Origin: Neocallimastix lanati (nom. inval.)
Lineage: Eukaryota; Neocallimastigomycota; Neocallimastigomycetes; Neocallimastigales; Neocallimastigaceae
Length of the DNA: 64,000 bases
Assembly: GCA_016946835.1 (NCBI GenBank)
Contig: JACVTC010000043.1
Span: 657,501-721,500 of the forward strand
Direction of reading: 5' to 3'
The translations under genes were made by a program, and so were the position numbers. The notes beneath the pieces were generated by a model. It saw only the letters and a program-made list of their open reading frames with translations, searched no databases and was not told the DNA's origin. The stretch's first letter is position 1, and each line of letters opens with the position of its first letter. Below are positions 51,416-60,949 of the stretch, piece after piece.

Positions 51416-52719
51416 TGTTTATTTATCAAACCTTTTTCTTCCAATTCAGCCAATTGTTTAAATGTATAAGGGTATTCTGAAGCTCTATGTCCATTCATTG
51501 TGCAACGGTAACAATTCACATGGTTGTTATTATTGTTGTTAATTGAGTTTTTATTAGTTACTAATGTATTAATAACATTATTATTTTCTATTCCATTGTT
51601 GTGATTATTTCCATTTTGAGAATTAAAAGATTGAATCATATTATTAGTATTAAATTTATTATTGTTAAACCTTTGATTGTCATGTTCTTTATCATCATTT
51701 GTTATATTAATATTGTTGTTCAAATTGTTTAAATAATGATTAATTTTACTGTCTCTTATTTCATTGGATAGTTGATTATTATTCATATTATTCATATTAT
51801 ATTTGTTATTATTATTCATATATTGATTAATATTATTACTGTGTGAAAATTTATTATAATTAAATCTACTATTATAACGATTTGTAAAATTTCCATTGTT
51901 CATTTTATTAATATCATTTGTATTATTCAAGTAATAATTTGGATTATTATATGGATTACTCATGTGATATACATAATTTGGATTTCTGAAATTGTTATTA
52001 TTGTTCCATAATCTATATTTAGAATTCCAGTTATTTCTTTCCTGAAATATATTATTATTATGGTTCATAGGTAATTGGTTTAGCTGTAAGTTTTTGTAGA
52101 ACGGGTGTTGCATTAGTAAGCTATTATCTGGCTGATTCTGAGTAAACATAATATGATTCCTCACATTATTAATTTCATTTCTTTGATTTATATTTGTTAT
52201 TTCTTTTTCAGTCTCCTCAGCTACTTCTGCAATTTTGCACGCCTCATTTATTGTATCACATTCTGCAACCATAACTCCTGAACATGGAAATACACGGGAG
52301 CTAATAGCATTCGTGTAATCCTTTACAGATATAAGTCTTCTATATTCTAAACTGAGTTTATTATATAATTTCTTATATCTGTAATTAAACTTTTTAATTG
52401 ATTCTTCTTGATTTATTTGTATTGTTTTGAGAACTGTACATTTATCATTTTCCGTAATATGCAAATGTTCTTCAATTGTATTTTGAATTTCTTTAAATGT
52501 GGGATACCTCATTTCATCTCCTCGTCTTACTACCAATGATTGTAAAGCTCCTTGAATATCTTCTTCCACAGCTTCCTTGACCCAAATAAAAATTCGCCTT
52601 GGTTCCATTATGTCATATAACTCCATTGTCTTAACAAAGTCGGTCATCCAGCTGTCTACATCTTTACCATAATCTGCCAGATATGGTAGTTTCTTTTGTA
52701 ATTTAGTAGCGTCAAACAT
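51403..52719 (-). CDS. gag: Element C Gag-like protein with defective zinc knuckle
   Basis: 438 codons starting MFDATKLQKK. Residues 1-180 are the folded capsid-like part, with acidic-hydrophobic helices such as MTDFVKTMELYDIMEPRRIF and VKDYTNAISSRVF. A long Asn/Tyr/Arg-rich linker (about 185-405) follows. A C-terminal knuckle CYRCTMNGHRASEYP fits C-x2-C-x4-H-x4 but has Tyr where the last zinc-binding Cys should be. Gag packages the element RNA in cytoplasmic particles. The start is 149 nt downstream of the primer-binding site. Translation either ends at TAG (51403-51405) or shifts -1 just before it into pol. It differs greatly from element A Gag, showing that these are separate lineages. Confidence 0.85.
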   Translation of the reverse strand: MFDATKLQKKLPYLADYGKDVDSWMTDFVKTMELYDIMEPRRIFIWVKEAVEEDIQGALQSLVVRRGDEMRYPTFKEIQNTIEEHLHITENDKCTVLKTIQINQEESIKKFNYRYKKLYNKLSLEYRRLISVKDYTNAISSRVFPCSGVMVAECDTINEACKIAEVAEETEKEITNINQRNEINNVRNHIMFTQNQPDNSLLMQHPFYKNLQLNQLPMNHNNNIFQERNNWNSKYRLWNNNNNFRNPNYVYHMSNPYNNPNYYLNNTNDINKMNNGNFTNRYNSRFNYNKFSHSNNINQYMNNNNKYNMNNMNNNQLSNEIRDSKINHYLNNLNNNINITNDDKEHDNQRFNNNKFNTNNMIQSFNSQNGNNHNNGIENNNVINTLVTNKNSINNNNNNHVNCYRCTMNGHRASEYPYTFKQLAELEEKGLINKHLNQ

Positions 52720-52868
52720 TGTAAAAAAAATTTACTTTAATTAAAAAAAAAAAAAAATGAATATTTATATATATATATATATATAAAAAAAAATATTCTA
52801 CTATGATAAATATATTGTAATTATTATTTTCTTATTATTTTCATATTAATTTATTTGATCTTGCTTTC

Positions 52869-52886
52869 CCCCCACGTTGGGCGCCA
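52869..52886 (-). other. Primer-binding site of element C (tRNA-Lys type)
   Basis: The minus strand reads TGGCGCCCAACGTGGGGG, 5 nt after the LTR end. It matches the known retroviral tRNA-Lys1,2 site (ending ...GGGGC) at 17 of 18 positions, and is complementary to a tRNA 3' end in CCA. Confidence 0.8.
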
Positions 52887-52891
52887 AATTT

Positions 52892-53436
52892 TGATACGTT
52901 ATTTTTATAAGTATCAGTGTTAGATTGTATTAGATAAAAGAAATATATTCTAATATAGAAATATATAATTACAATACACGTTATATTAAAACAAAGTATT
53001 TTGTCGTTTTATTTATTTTATTTAAACTGTTTGGGTCGTAATACAATTTTATAACAGAATATTATTAAAGATCTTATTAAATATCTTATTAATTATTTAT
53101 TCCTAATTAACCTATAACTATATAATTGTTTTTATAAATAAATATATTCCCCGAATATATTTATTTTAAACTAATTTTTTTTTTTTTTATTTTTTTTCCA
53201 AAAATAAAACCTCCTCCCTTTTAAGAGTTATAATAATTTTTCTTTTATACTTCTAATTAACTATAAATTAAATTCTATTGGCTATTAACTAATTAGATAA
53301 ATTTAATAATTTTATATTACTATTTTTTTTTTTTTTATTATTATTATAATATACATATATATAATTTAACGAATTATTTATTATATTTAATTATTATTTC
53401 TTGATAATTTTCTCTTTTTATTTAAATACTGCATCA
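52892..53436 (-). mobile_element. 5' LTR of element C
   Basis: About 545 bp between TGATACG (left) and GCATCA (right), with TGAT/ATCA inverted ends. It is placed directly upstream (minus strand) of the primer-binding site. The matching 3' LTR is not present at the left end of the element. The right boundary is set by the adjoining element A LTR, four bases away. Confidence 0.65.
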
Positions 53437-53440
53437 TGAG

Positions 53441-54185
53441 TGATAAATTTTAGAAATTATCTTAATTTTAATATAGAATTAAAAAGTGATAATTTCTATT
53501 TATTTTAATAATAACTGTATAAATTATTATGAATTAAAAATATTTTATTAAAAATAACACTAAAAATTGATTTATTAGAACACTTGTTTTCTAATATTTA
53601 ATTTTATAAATCTTTTATTAAAATTTATTAAACATTATAAAATTTAAAAGTGATTATTAAAATTATAAAATTAATTAATAATAATAATAATAATAATTTA
53701 CATGAAATATTTACAAGTATTTATATTTTTCTTTAAAATTAAACTATTTATAATTTATAAATAAAAAGAATAATTAAATAAAATAAAAGTAATAAAATTA
53801 ATAATAAAATAAATATTTAATAATAAAATAAATAAATTTGTTTATTATAAAAATAATTAAAAATATTTTGTTATTTAAATTAATAAATTTTGTTATTATA
53901 AAATTATTATTTAATTATAAAATTAATTATAAAAATTATTATAAAACTAATTATAAAAATTAATTATTTTATTTTAAATTTAATCTTAATATTTTTATTT
54001 TGAAAAATATATAATATTTCTTTCATATCTGAGTATTAACGTAATTTTTAAGTGTAATTTATTTGTTTTAATTAATTAATTAATTAATTTTTTTATTTTA
54101 TTAAATTATTATTAAACTTTGCTAAGGTTAGTTTTGATTTTATGTATAATAAATTTTCAAGATTTATTAATTTTGTTATTTATCA
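53441..54185 (-). repeat. 3' LTR of element A
   Basis: 745 bp, starting TGATAAATTTTAG and ending TTTGTTATTTATCA on the plus strand. Direct repeat of 59779-60524. Confidence 0.93.
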
Positions 54186-54197
54186 ATTCCTCGGCGG
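54186..54197 (-). other. Polypurine tract of element A
   Basis: The minus strand reads CCGCCGAGGAAT immediately before the 3' LTR and directly after the pol stop codon. This is the usual position for plus-strand priming. Confidence 0.55.
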
Positions 54198-57100
54198 TTA
54201 AGATTGAACTTCGTCCCTTGAAGTTAATTCTTTTTCTGGAATGATATAAGGAAAAACATTTTTAATATGTACATTTCGATCAAGAAGTTTTCCTGTTTGA
54301 GGATCTTCGAGGACAATTGTATTGAATTTTTGTTTGTTAACTACTTTATATGGTCCATAAAAGTAAGGATTTAACTTACTTCTTCCAATTAGTCTTATCA
54401 TCACATAATCTCCGGGTTTATAATTTTTCTTTAGTGATTTCGATAGTCCAATGCGATGTTCCCAATATTGATTTGCGTAATCCGAATATTCTGTTGCTTG
54501 TTTCACCCAATTCTGATGTCTTAGGAATCTTCTAAAAATATATTCTTCATCTGTTTCATTTGGATCTTTGTAAATATCTGGAAACATTACTTCTAATGGC
54601 CAGGTGTCTTTTCTCCCATAAAGTAATTCAAAGCTGCTAAATTTTGTTTTTGAATTTTTTGTTGTTCTAAGAGCCCAAAGTGCGGATGGTAAATATTCAT
54701 CCCATTCACTTTCGTTTTCAACTAAGAGTCTTAGAATTTTCTCTACTTCTCTATTACGGTTTTCAATCATACCATTTGATTCTGGATGATGTGGAGATAC
54801 AAAGTGCACCCATGACCCATAAAGATCGATCATCATTTTAGTAATATCTGATGCGAACGAACTTCCATTATCTGTAACAATTATTTCTGGAGGACCATGT
54901 CTTGATATAACTTCAGTTAAAAATTTTATAACTTCTTCAGACTTTGTGTTTGGAATGGCTTTAGCTTCAACCCATTTTGTGAAGTAGTCAACCAATGTAA
55001 TAATATACATATTTCCATTTTTAGTAATTGGAAGAGGACCAATTGTATCAAGTCCAACACGAGTAAATGGTTGTTCAACTGGAGTTACATTATCTGCAGT
55101 ATTTTTCGGGATTGGTTTTGGTCTACAAAGTTGACATTTTCTGCAAGATTTGATACACATCCTAACGTCATTCCAAATGCCGGGCCAATAATATGAATTT
55201 AGTATTCTGTCTAAAGTTTTTTCGGCTCCTTCATGTCCTACAGAATGAGCACGATTAATTATATCCTTTTTGTCTTCATCACGGTAGATAACTTTTAAAT
55301 AAGTATCATCTTTCTTATAATATAAGGTGTTATCAACAACTTGATAATTCTTAGTGAAGTATTTGATTATTCCTTCTGGTAGGTTTAAATCTTTTGGATT
55401 AAGATCAGCTAAAATTGTATTAATACATTTTATAATATCTTCGCTGTCTTTTGAAGGTAGTCTTGAAAGAGCGTCTGCGAAAACATTTTTCTTTCCTTTT
55501 TCATATTTTAGTTCAATTTTATATTTGTTAAATTCTTCTATCCAACGCATAGTATTTTTGTAAAATCCTAAGAGTGGTTTATGATCCGTAATGAATATAG
55601 TTGGTTTCTTGTTACTAATTAAGTACTGACGGAATTTTTGGATTGCGTAATTAATAGCCAAACCTTCAAGATCAGTTACAGAGTAATTTCTTTCTGGAGG
55701 TGATAAAGTACGACTTACACAACAAATTGGGTGTTCCAATTTGTCTTCCTCCACCTGTAAGAGGACAGCACCGATACCTTGAGTAGAGGCGTCTGTTCTA
55801 ACAATAAATTCTTTATCAAAGTCAGGATAACATAATATAGGGTCAGACAATAAACAGTGACGTATGTCTTCAAAAGCTTCATTACGATCAGAAGTCCATA
55901 TATATGGTTGATTTTTCTTAAGTAGTTTAAAAAGAGAGTCAGCTCTTATAGAGAAATTTTGTATAAATTTTCTGTAATAACTAGCAAGACCAAGGAAAGA
56001 CCTGAGTTCATTAACATTTTTGGGAGCTTCCCAAAGGGCTATACTTTGAACTTTAGAAGGAACAGTTTTTAAACCATTAGGGGTAAGAACATGACCTAAG
56101 ACTTCAATTGATTCTTGGAAAAATTTGCATTTTTGAAGATTGAGGGAAAGATTATACTTGGAGAATATTTCAAATACTTGTTTTAAATATTCAAGATGAT
56201 CTTCAATAGAAGTAGAATATACAACTATGTCATCGATGTAAACGAATAAGCATTTACCAATGAGGGGTAAAAGGATTCTGTTCATCTCCCTTTGAAAGGT
56301 AGCGGGAGCATTAGTTAAACCGAAAGGCATAACAACAAAATTATAGTTTCCAAATTTTGTTGTGAAAGAAGTTTTTTCGATATCTCTGGGATTCATTGGG
56401 ATTTGGTGATAACCCGAATATAAGTCAAGGGCTGAAAATATTTTAGCACCTCTAACTGAAGAGACAAGTTCATCGATGAAAGGAAGTGCATATGAATCTT
56501 TAATAGTGATTTCATTAAGCCTTCTGTAATCTATGCATAGTCTCCATTTCCCATTTTTCTTTCTGACTAATAAAACAGGAAATGACCAAGGGGAATGGGA
56601 GGGAATAATTAAGCCTTTATTAAGTAAGGATATAATTTCTTCTTTTAGAATATCAGAATGCTCTTTTGATAATTTATAAGGTTTTAGCTTAATAGGTTTT
56701 TCAGTAGTAGTAATTATTGAATGTGGTTCAAGGTTAGCAGTTGTTAGCTGACTTAGTGATGTTGCCATACAATTTTTGTATTGATTAATAAGACTTTCAA
56801 ATTTTGATTTAACTTTATCTGGAACAGAATTGAGAATTTCGTTTAAGGTAGAGTTAAATTCACGAATTTCTTCATCTTTTTTAGATACATAAATAGCATT
56901 CATTAAGGGAATATTATTTGTATTATTTGAGTTAATTATCTGGATTATCTTTTTAAGACCTTTTCTTGTTTTCTGATATATGAAATCATCATCTGGATCA
57001 ATAAGTAATCTATATTTCTTTTGGATACTTCTTCCAAAAATAATATCAAAGTATGGATTATCTTGATTTATAATATAAAATTTTTCATAAATGTTGCAAG

Positions 57101-58055
57101 AATCATTAATGTTAATTTTCAATGGAACATAGTATTTAGTAGGTACTGTAGATCCATTTGCTAAAGTAATATTTTGTTCTATTATATCTTCTTCAATTTT
57201 CACATCATTAAATTTATTTAAACATCCTGTTGTTATAACATTTACATTTGCTCCTGTATCGTAAAGAATTTTTAAAAATACTTCTTTCGTTTTTCCAATG
57301 AAGATTGGAATAGGAATATTATAAAGAGAGCATAATACATTATCTATCTTTGGCTTACAACCTTGTCCTAATTCCTTCCTAAGAGTAGGACTAATAGAAA
57401 GTAATTGTGCAAGACTAATTTTCGGAAACAAGTTGTTGGCTTCCTTAATTATACTAAACTTATTACCTGGTTCTAACATTTGTATATCTGTCATACTTCT
57501 TTTTCTGGTTTGTTTAGTTTGACTGAGAGATTGACTATGTTTTAGAACGTCTTTGGTATTATTTTCATTATTTATTTTTCTATGTTCATCAATTATGTTA
57601 ATTACATTATTCTTATTATTTTCATTATTACTTTCATTATTATTTCCATTATTGTTTTCTGAATTATTTTTCATTTCAGAATCTTTTGTATTTTCCTTTG
57701 TATTATTTGGTTCATCAATAATAATTTCATCATTATCATTTAATTCATGGTCATTTTGCTTTTCATTATTAAGTTCTTCACTTATTTTTCTTCTTCTTGT
57801 ATTCCTAATTGCTTTCTTTTGTTGTTTAACTTTCTTAATATTTGGTTGATTGAGAATAGATGGTTTAACTATACTTTTATTATTTGGAGAGATTTTATTC
57901 TCATCCAAAGTACTTGTAGGCACTTTCTTTTTCTGGGCTACATTAATTTGAGGGATTTGATTATTTTCGTTATTAAGGTAATTTATTGATTGATTCGATG
58001 ATGCAATTTTAGTTATTTTGGGAGATTGCTTACTCCCATAATTTAATTTAAACAC
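54198..58055 (-). CDS. pol: Element A Pol polyprotein (protease, RT, RNase H, integrase)
   Basis: 1285 codons. The frame has no ATG near its start (its first usable codon is GTG), consistent with expression by -1 frameshift from gag. Residues 1-205 are an Asn/Lys-rich leader. Protease has DTGA at 266-269. RT has FSALDLYSGYH (Asp 544) and YIDD (606-609). RNase H has RTDAS (755), LEG (797), TDHK (824) and ADALSR. Integrase has the zinc module H937, H941, C971, C974, then the core D1003, D1062 and E1098 (D...D-35-E). A C-terminal GDYVMIRL module follows, and the protein ends TSRDEVQS. All key catalytic residues appear intact. It lacks a chromodomain. The product copies element RNA into DNA in cytoplasmic particles and inserts it in the nucleus. 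Confidence 0.95.
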   Translation of the reverse strand: MFKLNYGSKQSPKITKIASSNQSINYLNNENNQIPQINVAQKKKVPTSTLDENKISPNNKSIVKPSILNQPNIKKVKQQKKAIRNTRRRKISEELNNEKQNDHELNDNDEIIIDEPNNTKENTKDSEMKNNSENNNGNNNESNNENNKNNVINIIDEHRKINNENNTKDVLKHSQSLSQTKQTRKRSMTDIQMLEPGNKFSIIKEANNLFPKISLAQLLSISPTLRKELGQGCKPKIDNVLCSLYNIPIPIFIGKTKEVFLKILYDTGANVNVITTGCLNKFNDVKIEEDIIEQNITLANGSTVPTKYYVPLKININDSCNIYEKFYIINQDNPYFDIIFGRSIQKKYRLLIDPDDDFIYQKTRKGLKKIIQIINSNNTNNIPLMNAIYVSKKDEEIREFNSTLNEILNSVPDKVKSKFESLINQYKNCMATSLSQLTTANLEPHSIITTTEKPIKLKPYKLSKEHSDILKEEIISLLNKGLIIPSHSPWSFPVLLVRKKNGKWRLCIDYRRLNEITIKDSYALPFIDELVSSVRGAKIFSALDLYSGYHQIPMNPRDIEKTSFTTKFGNYNFVVMPFGLTNAPATFQREMNRILLPLIGKCLFVYIDDIVVYSTSIEDHLEYLKQVFEIFSKYNLSLNLQKCKFFQESIEVLGHVLTPNGLKTVPSKVQSIALWEAPKNVNELRSFLGLASYYRKFIQNFSIRADSLFKLLKKNQPYIWTSDRNEAFEDIRHCLLSDPILCYPDFDKEFIVRTDASTQGIGAVLLQVEEDKLEHPICCVSRTLSPPERNYSVTDLEGLAINYAIQKFRQYLISNKKPTIFITDHKPLLGFYKNTMRWIEEFNKYKIELKYEKGKKNVFADALSRLPSKDSEDIIKCINTILADLNPKDLNLPEGIIKYFTKNYQVVDNTLYYKKDDTYLKVIYRDEDKKDIINRAHSVGHEGAEKTLDRILNSYYWPGIWNDVRMCIKSCRKCQLCRPKPIPKNTADNVTPVEQPFTRVGLDTIGPLPITKNGNMYIITLVDYFTKWVEAKAIPNTKSEEVIKFLTEVISRHGPPEIIVTDNGSSFASDITKMMIDLYGSWVHFVSPHHPESNGMIENRNREVEKILRLLVENESEWDEYLPSALWALRTTKNSKTKFSSFELLYGRKDTWPLEVMFPDIYKDPNETDEEYIFRRFLRHQNWVKQATEYSDYANQYWEHRIGLSKSLKKNYKPGDYVMIRLIGRSKLNPYFYGPYKVVNKQKFNTIVLEDPQTGKLLDRNVHIKNVFPYIIPEKELTSRDEVQS
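58020..58052 (-). promoter_or_regulatory. -1 ribosomal frameshift signal, element A gag/pol
   Basis: On the minus strand T TTA AAT (58052-58046) lies in the gag frame immediately before the gag TAA (58045-58043). An 8-nt spacer is followed by the 5-bp G+C-rich hairpin GGGAG/CTCCC (58037-58033 with 58024-58020) with an 8-nt loop. A -1 slip re-reads the last T and enters pol as Leu-Asn-Tyr-Gly. The position, phase and structure all fit. Confidence 0.85.
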
Positions 58056-58936
58056 TCTTCTTCTAATTCAGGGCAATCATCTTTAACATGACCTATTCTT
58101 TGACAATTTAAGCATACATTGATTTTTAAATCAGCAAGTTTCTGAGTTATTTCTTGTAATTCATCATCTTGAAGTTGTGTAGGTTTCAATGTGATTTTTC
58201 TATATTCAACATTTTGATTAATATAATTATGAGTAGGCTTTATATTATTATTATATTTTTGGTAATTATTGTTGTGACTATTATTTATATTATTATTCTT
58301 ATTATTAAATGTATTATTTTTATTATAAGTACTTGTATAATATGTTCCATAATTATTTTGAGTGTTAGATTTTACATTTCTTTTGTTTGATTCTCCTTTA
58401 TCTTTAGATCTATTTGATTCTACTAATTTATATATCTTCTCCTTTTTAGACGTTATTTGCATTGCATCCTTTAAGTTTTGCGGTTCTGCTTCTAATAAAG
58501 CCTCATAGGTTTTAGTTAAAGTCCGAAATGCATTAATATAATAAGAGATTATAACTTCCTTATTTAAATCAATTCTAATTTTATTTAAAAGTGTTTCAAA
58601 CCTTATGTTGAATTCTGCAACACTTTCACCTTTCTTAATTGTAGCTGTTGAAAGTTCTAATAACCTTGAATTTTTAGGAAGAGGACCCTTGTAATGTTCC
58701 TGTAATTTACTTATAATGGTATCATATTTATCTGGGGTAGTTTTATTTAATGAATTTATTACTATCTTTCTTGCAATACCAGTAGTAATTGAAATTAAAC
58801 ATTCTATCTTTTCTTCTTCGTCAATTTTATTGGAATTACACCAACGAGTATATGAGAAATTCCAATCATCAAATTCTACAGTCGATTGACCTAATATAGG
58901 AATTCTGTTGAAATTAATTGATTTTAAATCGGACAT
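58043..58936 (-). CDS. gag: Element A Gag with CCHC zinc knuckle
   Basis: 297 codons starting MSDLKSINFN. A capsid-like N-terminal part (residues about 15-175) includes the retrotransposon-gag-like segment VAEFNIRFETLLNKIR. An Asn/Tyr/Lys-rich linker (about 180-245) leads to a zinc knuckle CLNCQRIGHVKDDC (Cys 275, Cys 278, His 283, Cys 288) that binds element RNA. It overlaps pol by 13 nt in a different frame. It is expressed from the 5' LTR through an 842-nt leader. No disabling mutation was seen. Confidence 0.93.
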   Translation of the reverse strand: MSDLKSINFNRIPILGQSTVEFDDWNFSYTRWCNSNKIDEEEKIECLISITTGIARKIVINSLNKTTPDKYDTIISKLQEHYKGPLPKNSRLLELSTATIKKGESVAEFNIRFETLLNKIRIDLNKEVIISYYINAFRTLTKTYEALLEAEPQNLKDAMQITSKKEKIYKLVESNRSKDKGESNKRNVKSNTQNNYGTYYTSTYNKNNTFNNKNNNINNSHNNNYQKYNNNIKPTHNYINQNVEYRKITLKPTQLQDDELQEITQKLADLKINVCLNCQRIGHVKDDCPELEEECLN

Positions 58937-59133
58937 TTTACTCTGGAATTTAGGAGTAATTTTGTTTTCTCCTTTATATAATTTATATACTTTATTTTAT
59001 ATAATAATTTATTCACTAATAAAATATTTATATATTTAAATTTAATTATTTAATCAAATTTTTAATTAATAAAAATTTTATATATTCAATTTCAATTTAT
59101 TTATTCATTCACTTATTATACGTTTCTTTAATA

Positions 59134-59167
<34 letters not shown>

Positions 59168-59759
59168 TATATCTTCTTTAAAGTATTATATTTAGGAAAC
59201 AGAGTTATATATAAGGTGGCACAAAATTTTCGTAGCCTTTTTATTATATTTTCGACCTCCACGTATTATATATACTCTCTTTATTAGTTTTCACACTATT
59301 ATTGTAAAGTTTTGCCTTCTCTAAATTAGAGTATCGATACAATAATATGCTATTCTCCTAATAAATTTTCTATTCTATACGTGCTCTACTCTCTATAATA
59401 AAAATCTACTACTCTCTTTCACCTATTCTAATTTATAGTATGTTAACTCAACCTAGAATCTAGTTCCAATAGTGTGTTGTTAACAAACTATAAACCTATA
59501 TAACCCTTATTTTTTTTTACTAATTTATTTATTTTTATTTATTATTATATTATTATATTATTATATATATATACATATATATATTTTATTTTTAATTTTA
59601 AATTATGAATTTTTATACTAGTTCATAATCTAATTTTTATTTTTAAATAGTATTATATAATAAATATTATTTATCCTTTATTTTAATATTATGAATTTTT
59701 ATACTAGTTCATACTCTAGTGTTAATAAATAATACTTATTAATAATAAGTTAGCTGCCT
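58937..59759 (-). other. Element A untranslated leader
   Basis: About 820 bases between the primer-binding site and gag with no long frame. Contains a 36-T run (about 59138-59166) and a near-identical repeat of TTATGAATTTTTATACTAGT (59605 and 59689). It may hold packaging signals, which cannot be recognised by eye. Confidence 0.7.
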
Positions 59760-59777
59760 CTCCGGTTCGAAGGACCA
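59760..59777 (-). other. Primer-binding site of element A (tRNA-Tyr type)
   Basis: The plus strand reads CTCCGGTTCGAAGGACCA, i.e. like a tRNA 3' end with CCA. The minus strand TGGTCCTTCGAACCGGAG lies 1 nt after the 5' LTR. The acceptor sequence CCTTCGA is characteristic of many eukaryotic tRNA-Tyr genes. The primer identity is inference. Confidence 0.7.
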
Positions 59778-59778
59778 C

Positions 59779-60524
59779 TGATAAATTTTAGAAATTATCT
59801 TAATTTTAATATAGAATTAAAAAGTGATAATTTCTATTTATTTTAATAATAACTGTATAAGTTATTTATGAATTAAAAATGTTTTATTAAAAATAACACT
59901 AAAAATTGATTTATTAGAACACTTGTTTTCTAATATTTAATTTTATAAATCTTTTATTAAAATTTATTAAACATTATAAAATTTAAAAGTGATTATTAAA
60001 ATTATAAAATTAATTAATAATAATAATAATAATAATTTACATGAAATATTTACAAGTATTTATATTTTTCTTTAAAATTAAACTATTTATAATTTATAAA
60101 TAAAAAGAATAATTAAATAAAATAAAAGTAATAAAATTAATAATAAAATAAATATTTAATAATAAAATAAATAAATTTGTTTATTATAAAAATAATTAAA
60201 AATATTTTGTTATTTAAATTAATAAATTTTGTTATTATAAAATTATTATTTAATTATAAAATTAATTATAAAAATTATTATAAAACTAATTATAAAAATT
60301 AATTATTTTATTTTAAATTTAATCTTAATATTTTTATTTTGAAAAATATATAATATTTCTTTCATATCTGAGTATTAACGTAATTTTTAAGTGTAATTTA
60401 TTTGTTTTAATTAATTAATTAATTAATTTTTTTATTTTATTAAATTATTATTAAACTTTGCTAAGGTTAGTTTTGATTTTATGTATAATAAATTTTCAAG
60501 ATTTATTAATTTTGTTATTTATCA
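59779..60524 (-). repeat. 5' LTR of element A
   Basis: 746 bp, nearly identical to 53441-54185. It should contain the promoter driving gag-pol, although no motif stands out in the A/T-rich sequence. Confidence 0.93.
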
Positions 60525-60528
60525 GAGA

Positions 60529-60931
60529 TGGTCCATTACATCGAACTCCTAATTTATTTAAGGTAAATATTCTAATATTCCAAATAATACACAATAATTT
60601 ATTATTATTAAAATATTTAATTTCTTTCTTAAATATTATTTTATTTAATTATCTCTTTATTTATTATAAAATTTTAATTCTCAATTTCTCTTGATCTCAA
60701 TTTCCCTAAATTGAGATCTCACTAAATCTCGAAATTATATTTTTTTTTTTTTATTTTTAGTTAAACTATTTAACCTCTATTTTTAAATTAAATTATTTCT
60801 AATTTCTATATATTTTAAAAATTTAATACATTAAATTTTTGTACAACTTTACACTATATTTATAATTATTAATATTTATTTTCCACTTTAAGGCTATATT
60901 AATTTTATGGATTTCAATCGGTCTTGTACCA
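60529..60931 (-). mobile_element. 3' LTR of element B
   Basis: About 403 bp bounded by TGGT (60529) and ACCA (60931), inverted termini. It abuts a minus-strand polypurine tract GACGGGGGATCT (60943-60932), directly after pol of element B. It begins only four bases (GAGA) from the element A 5' LTR. The partner LTR is outside the window. Confidence 0.7.
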
Positions 60932-60949
60932 AGATCCCCCGTCGCCAGA

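Larger units (their letters stand above)
53441..60524 (-). mobile_element. Element A: complete Ty3/gypsy LTR retrotransposon
   Basis: 7084 bp with LTRs at 53441-54185 (3') and 59779-60524 (5'), TGATAA...TTATCA termini, a primer-binding site, gag, a frameshift signal, pol and a polypurine tract. The LTRs differ at about three positions near their left ends, so the insertion is young and may still be active. Domain order PR-RT-RH-INT is that of Ty3/gypsy (Metaviridae). No chromodomain or env is visible. Flanking bases share GAG on both sides, shorter than the usual 4-6 bp duplication. Confidence 0.93.

Noticed and set aside
53441-60524. A 4-6 bp target-site duplication for element A
   Set aside because: Flanks are ATGAG and GAGAT. 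Only GAG is shared adjacent to both ends, too short to be sure.
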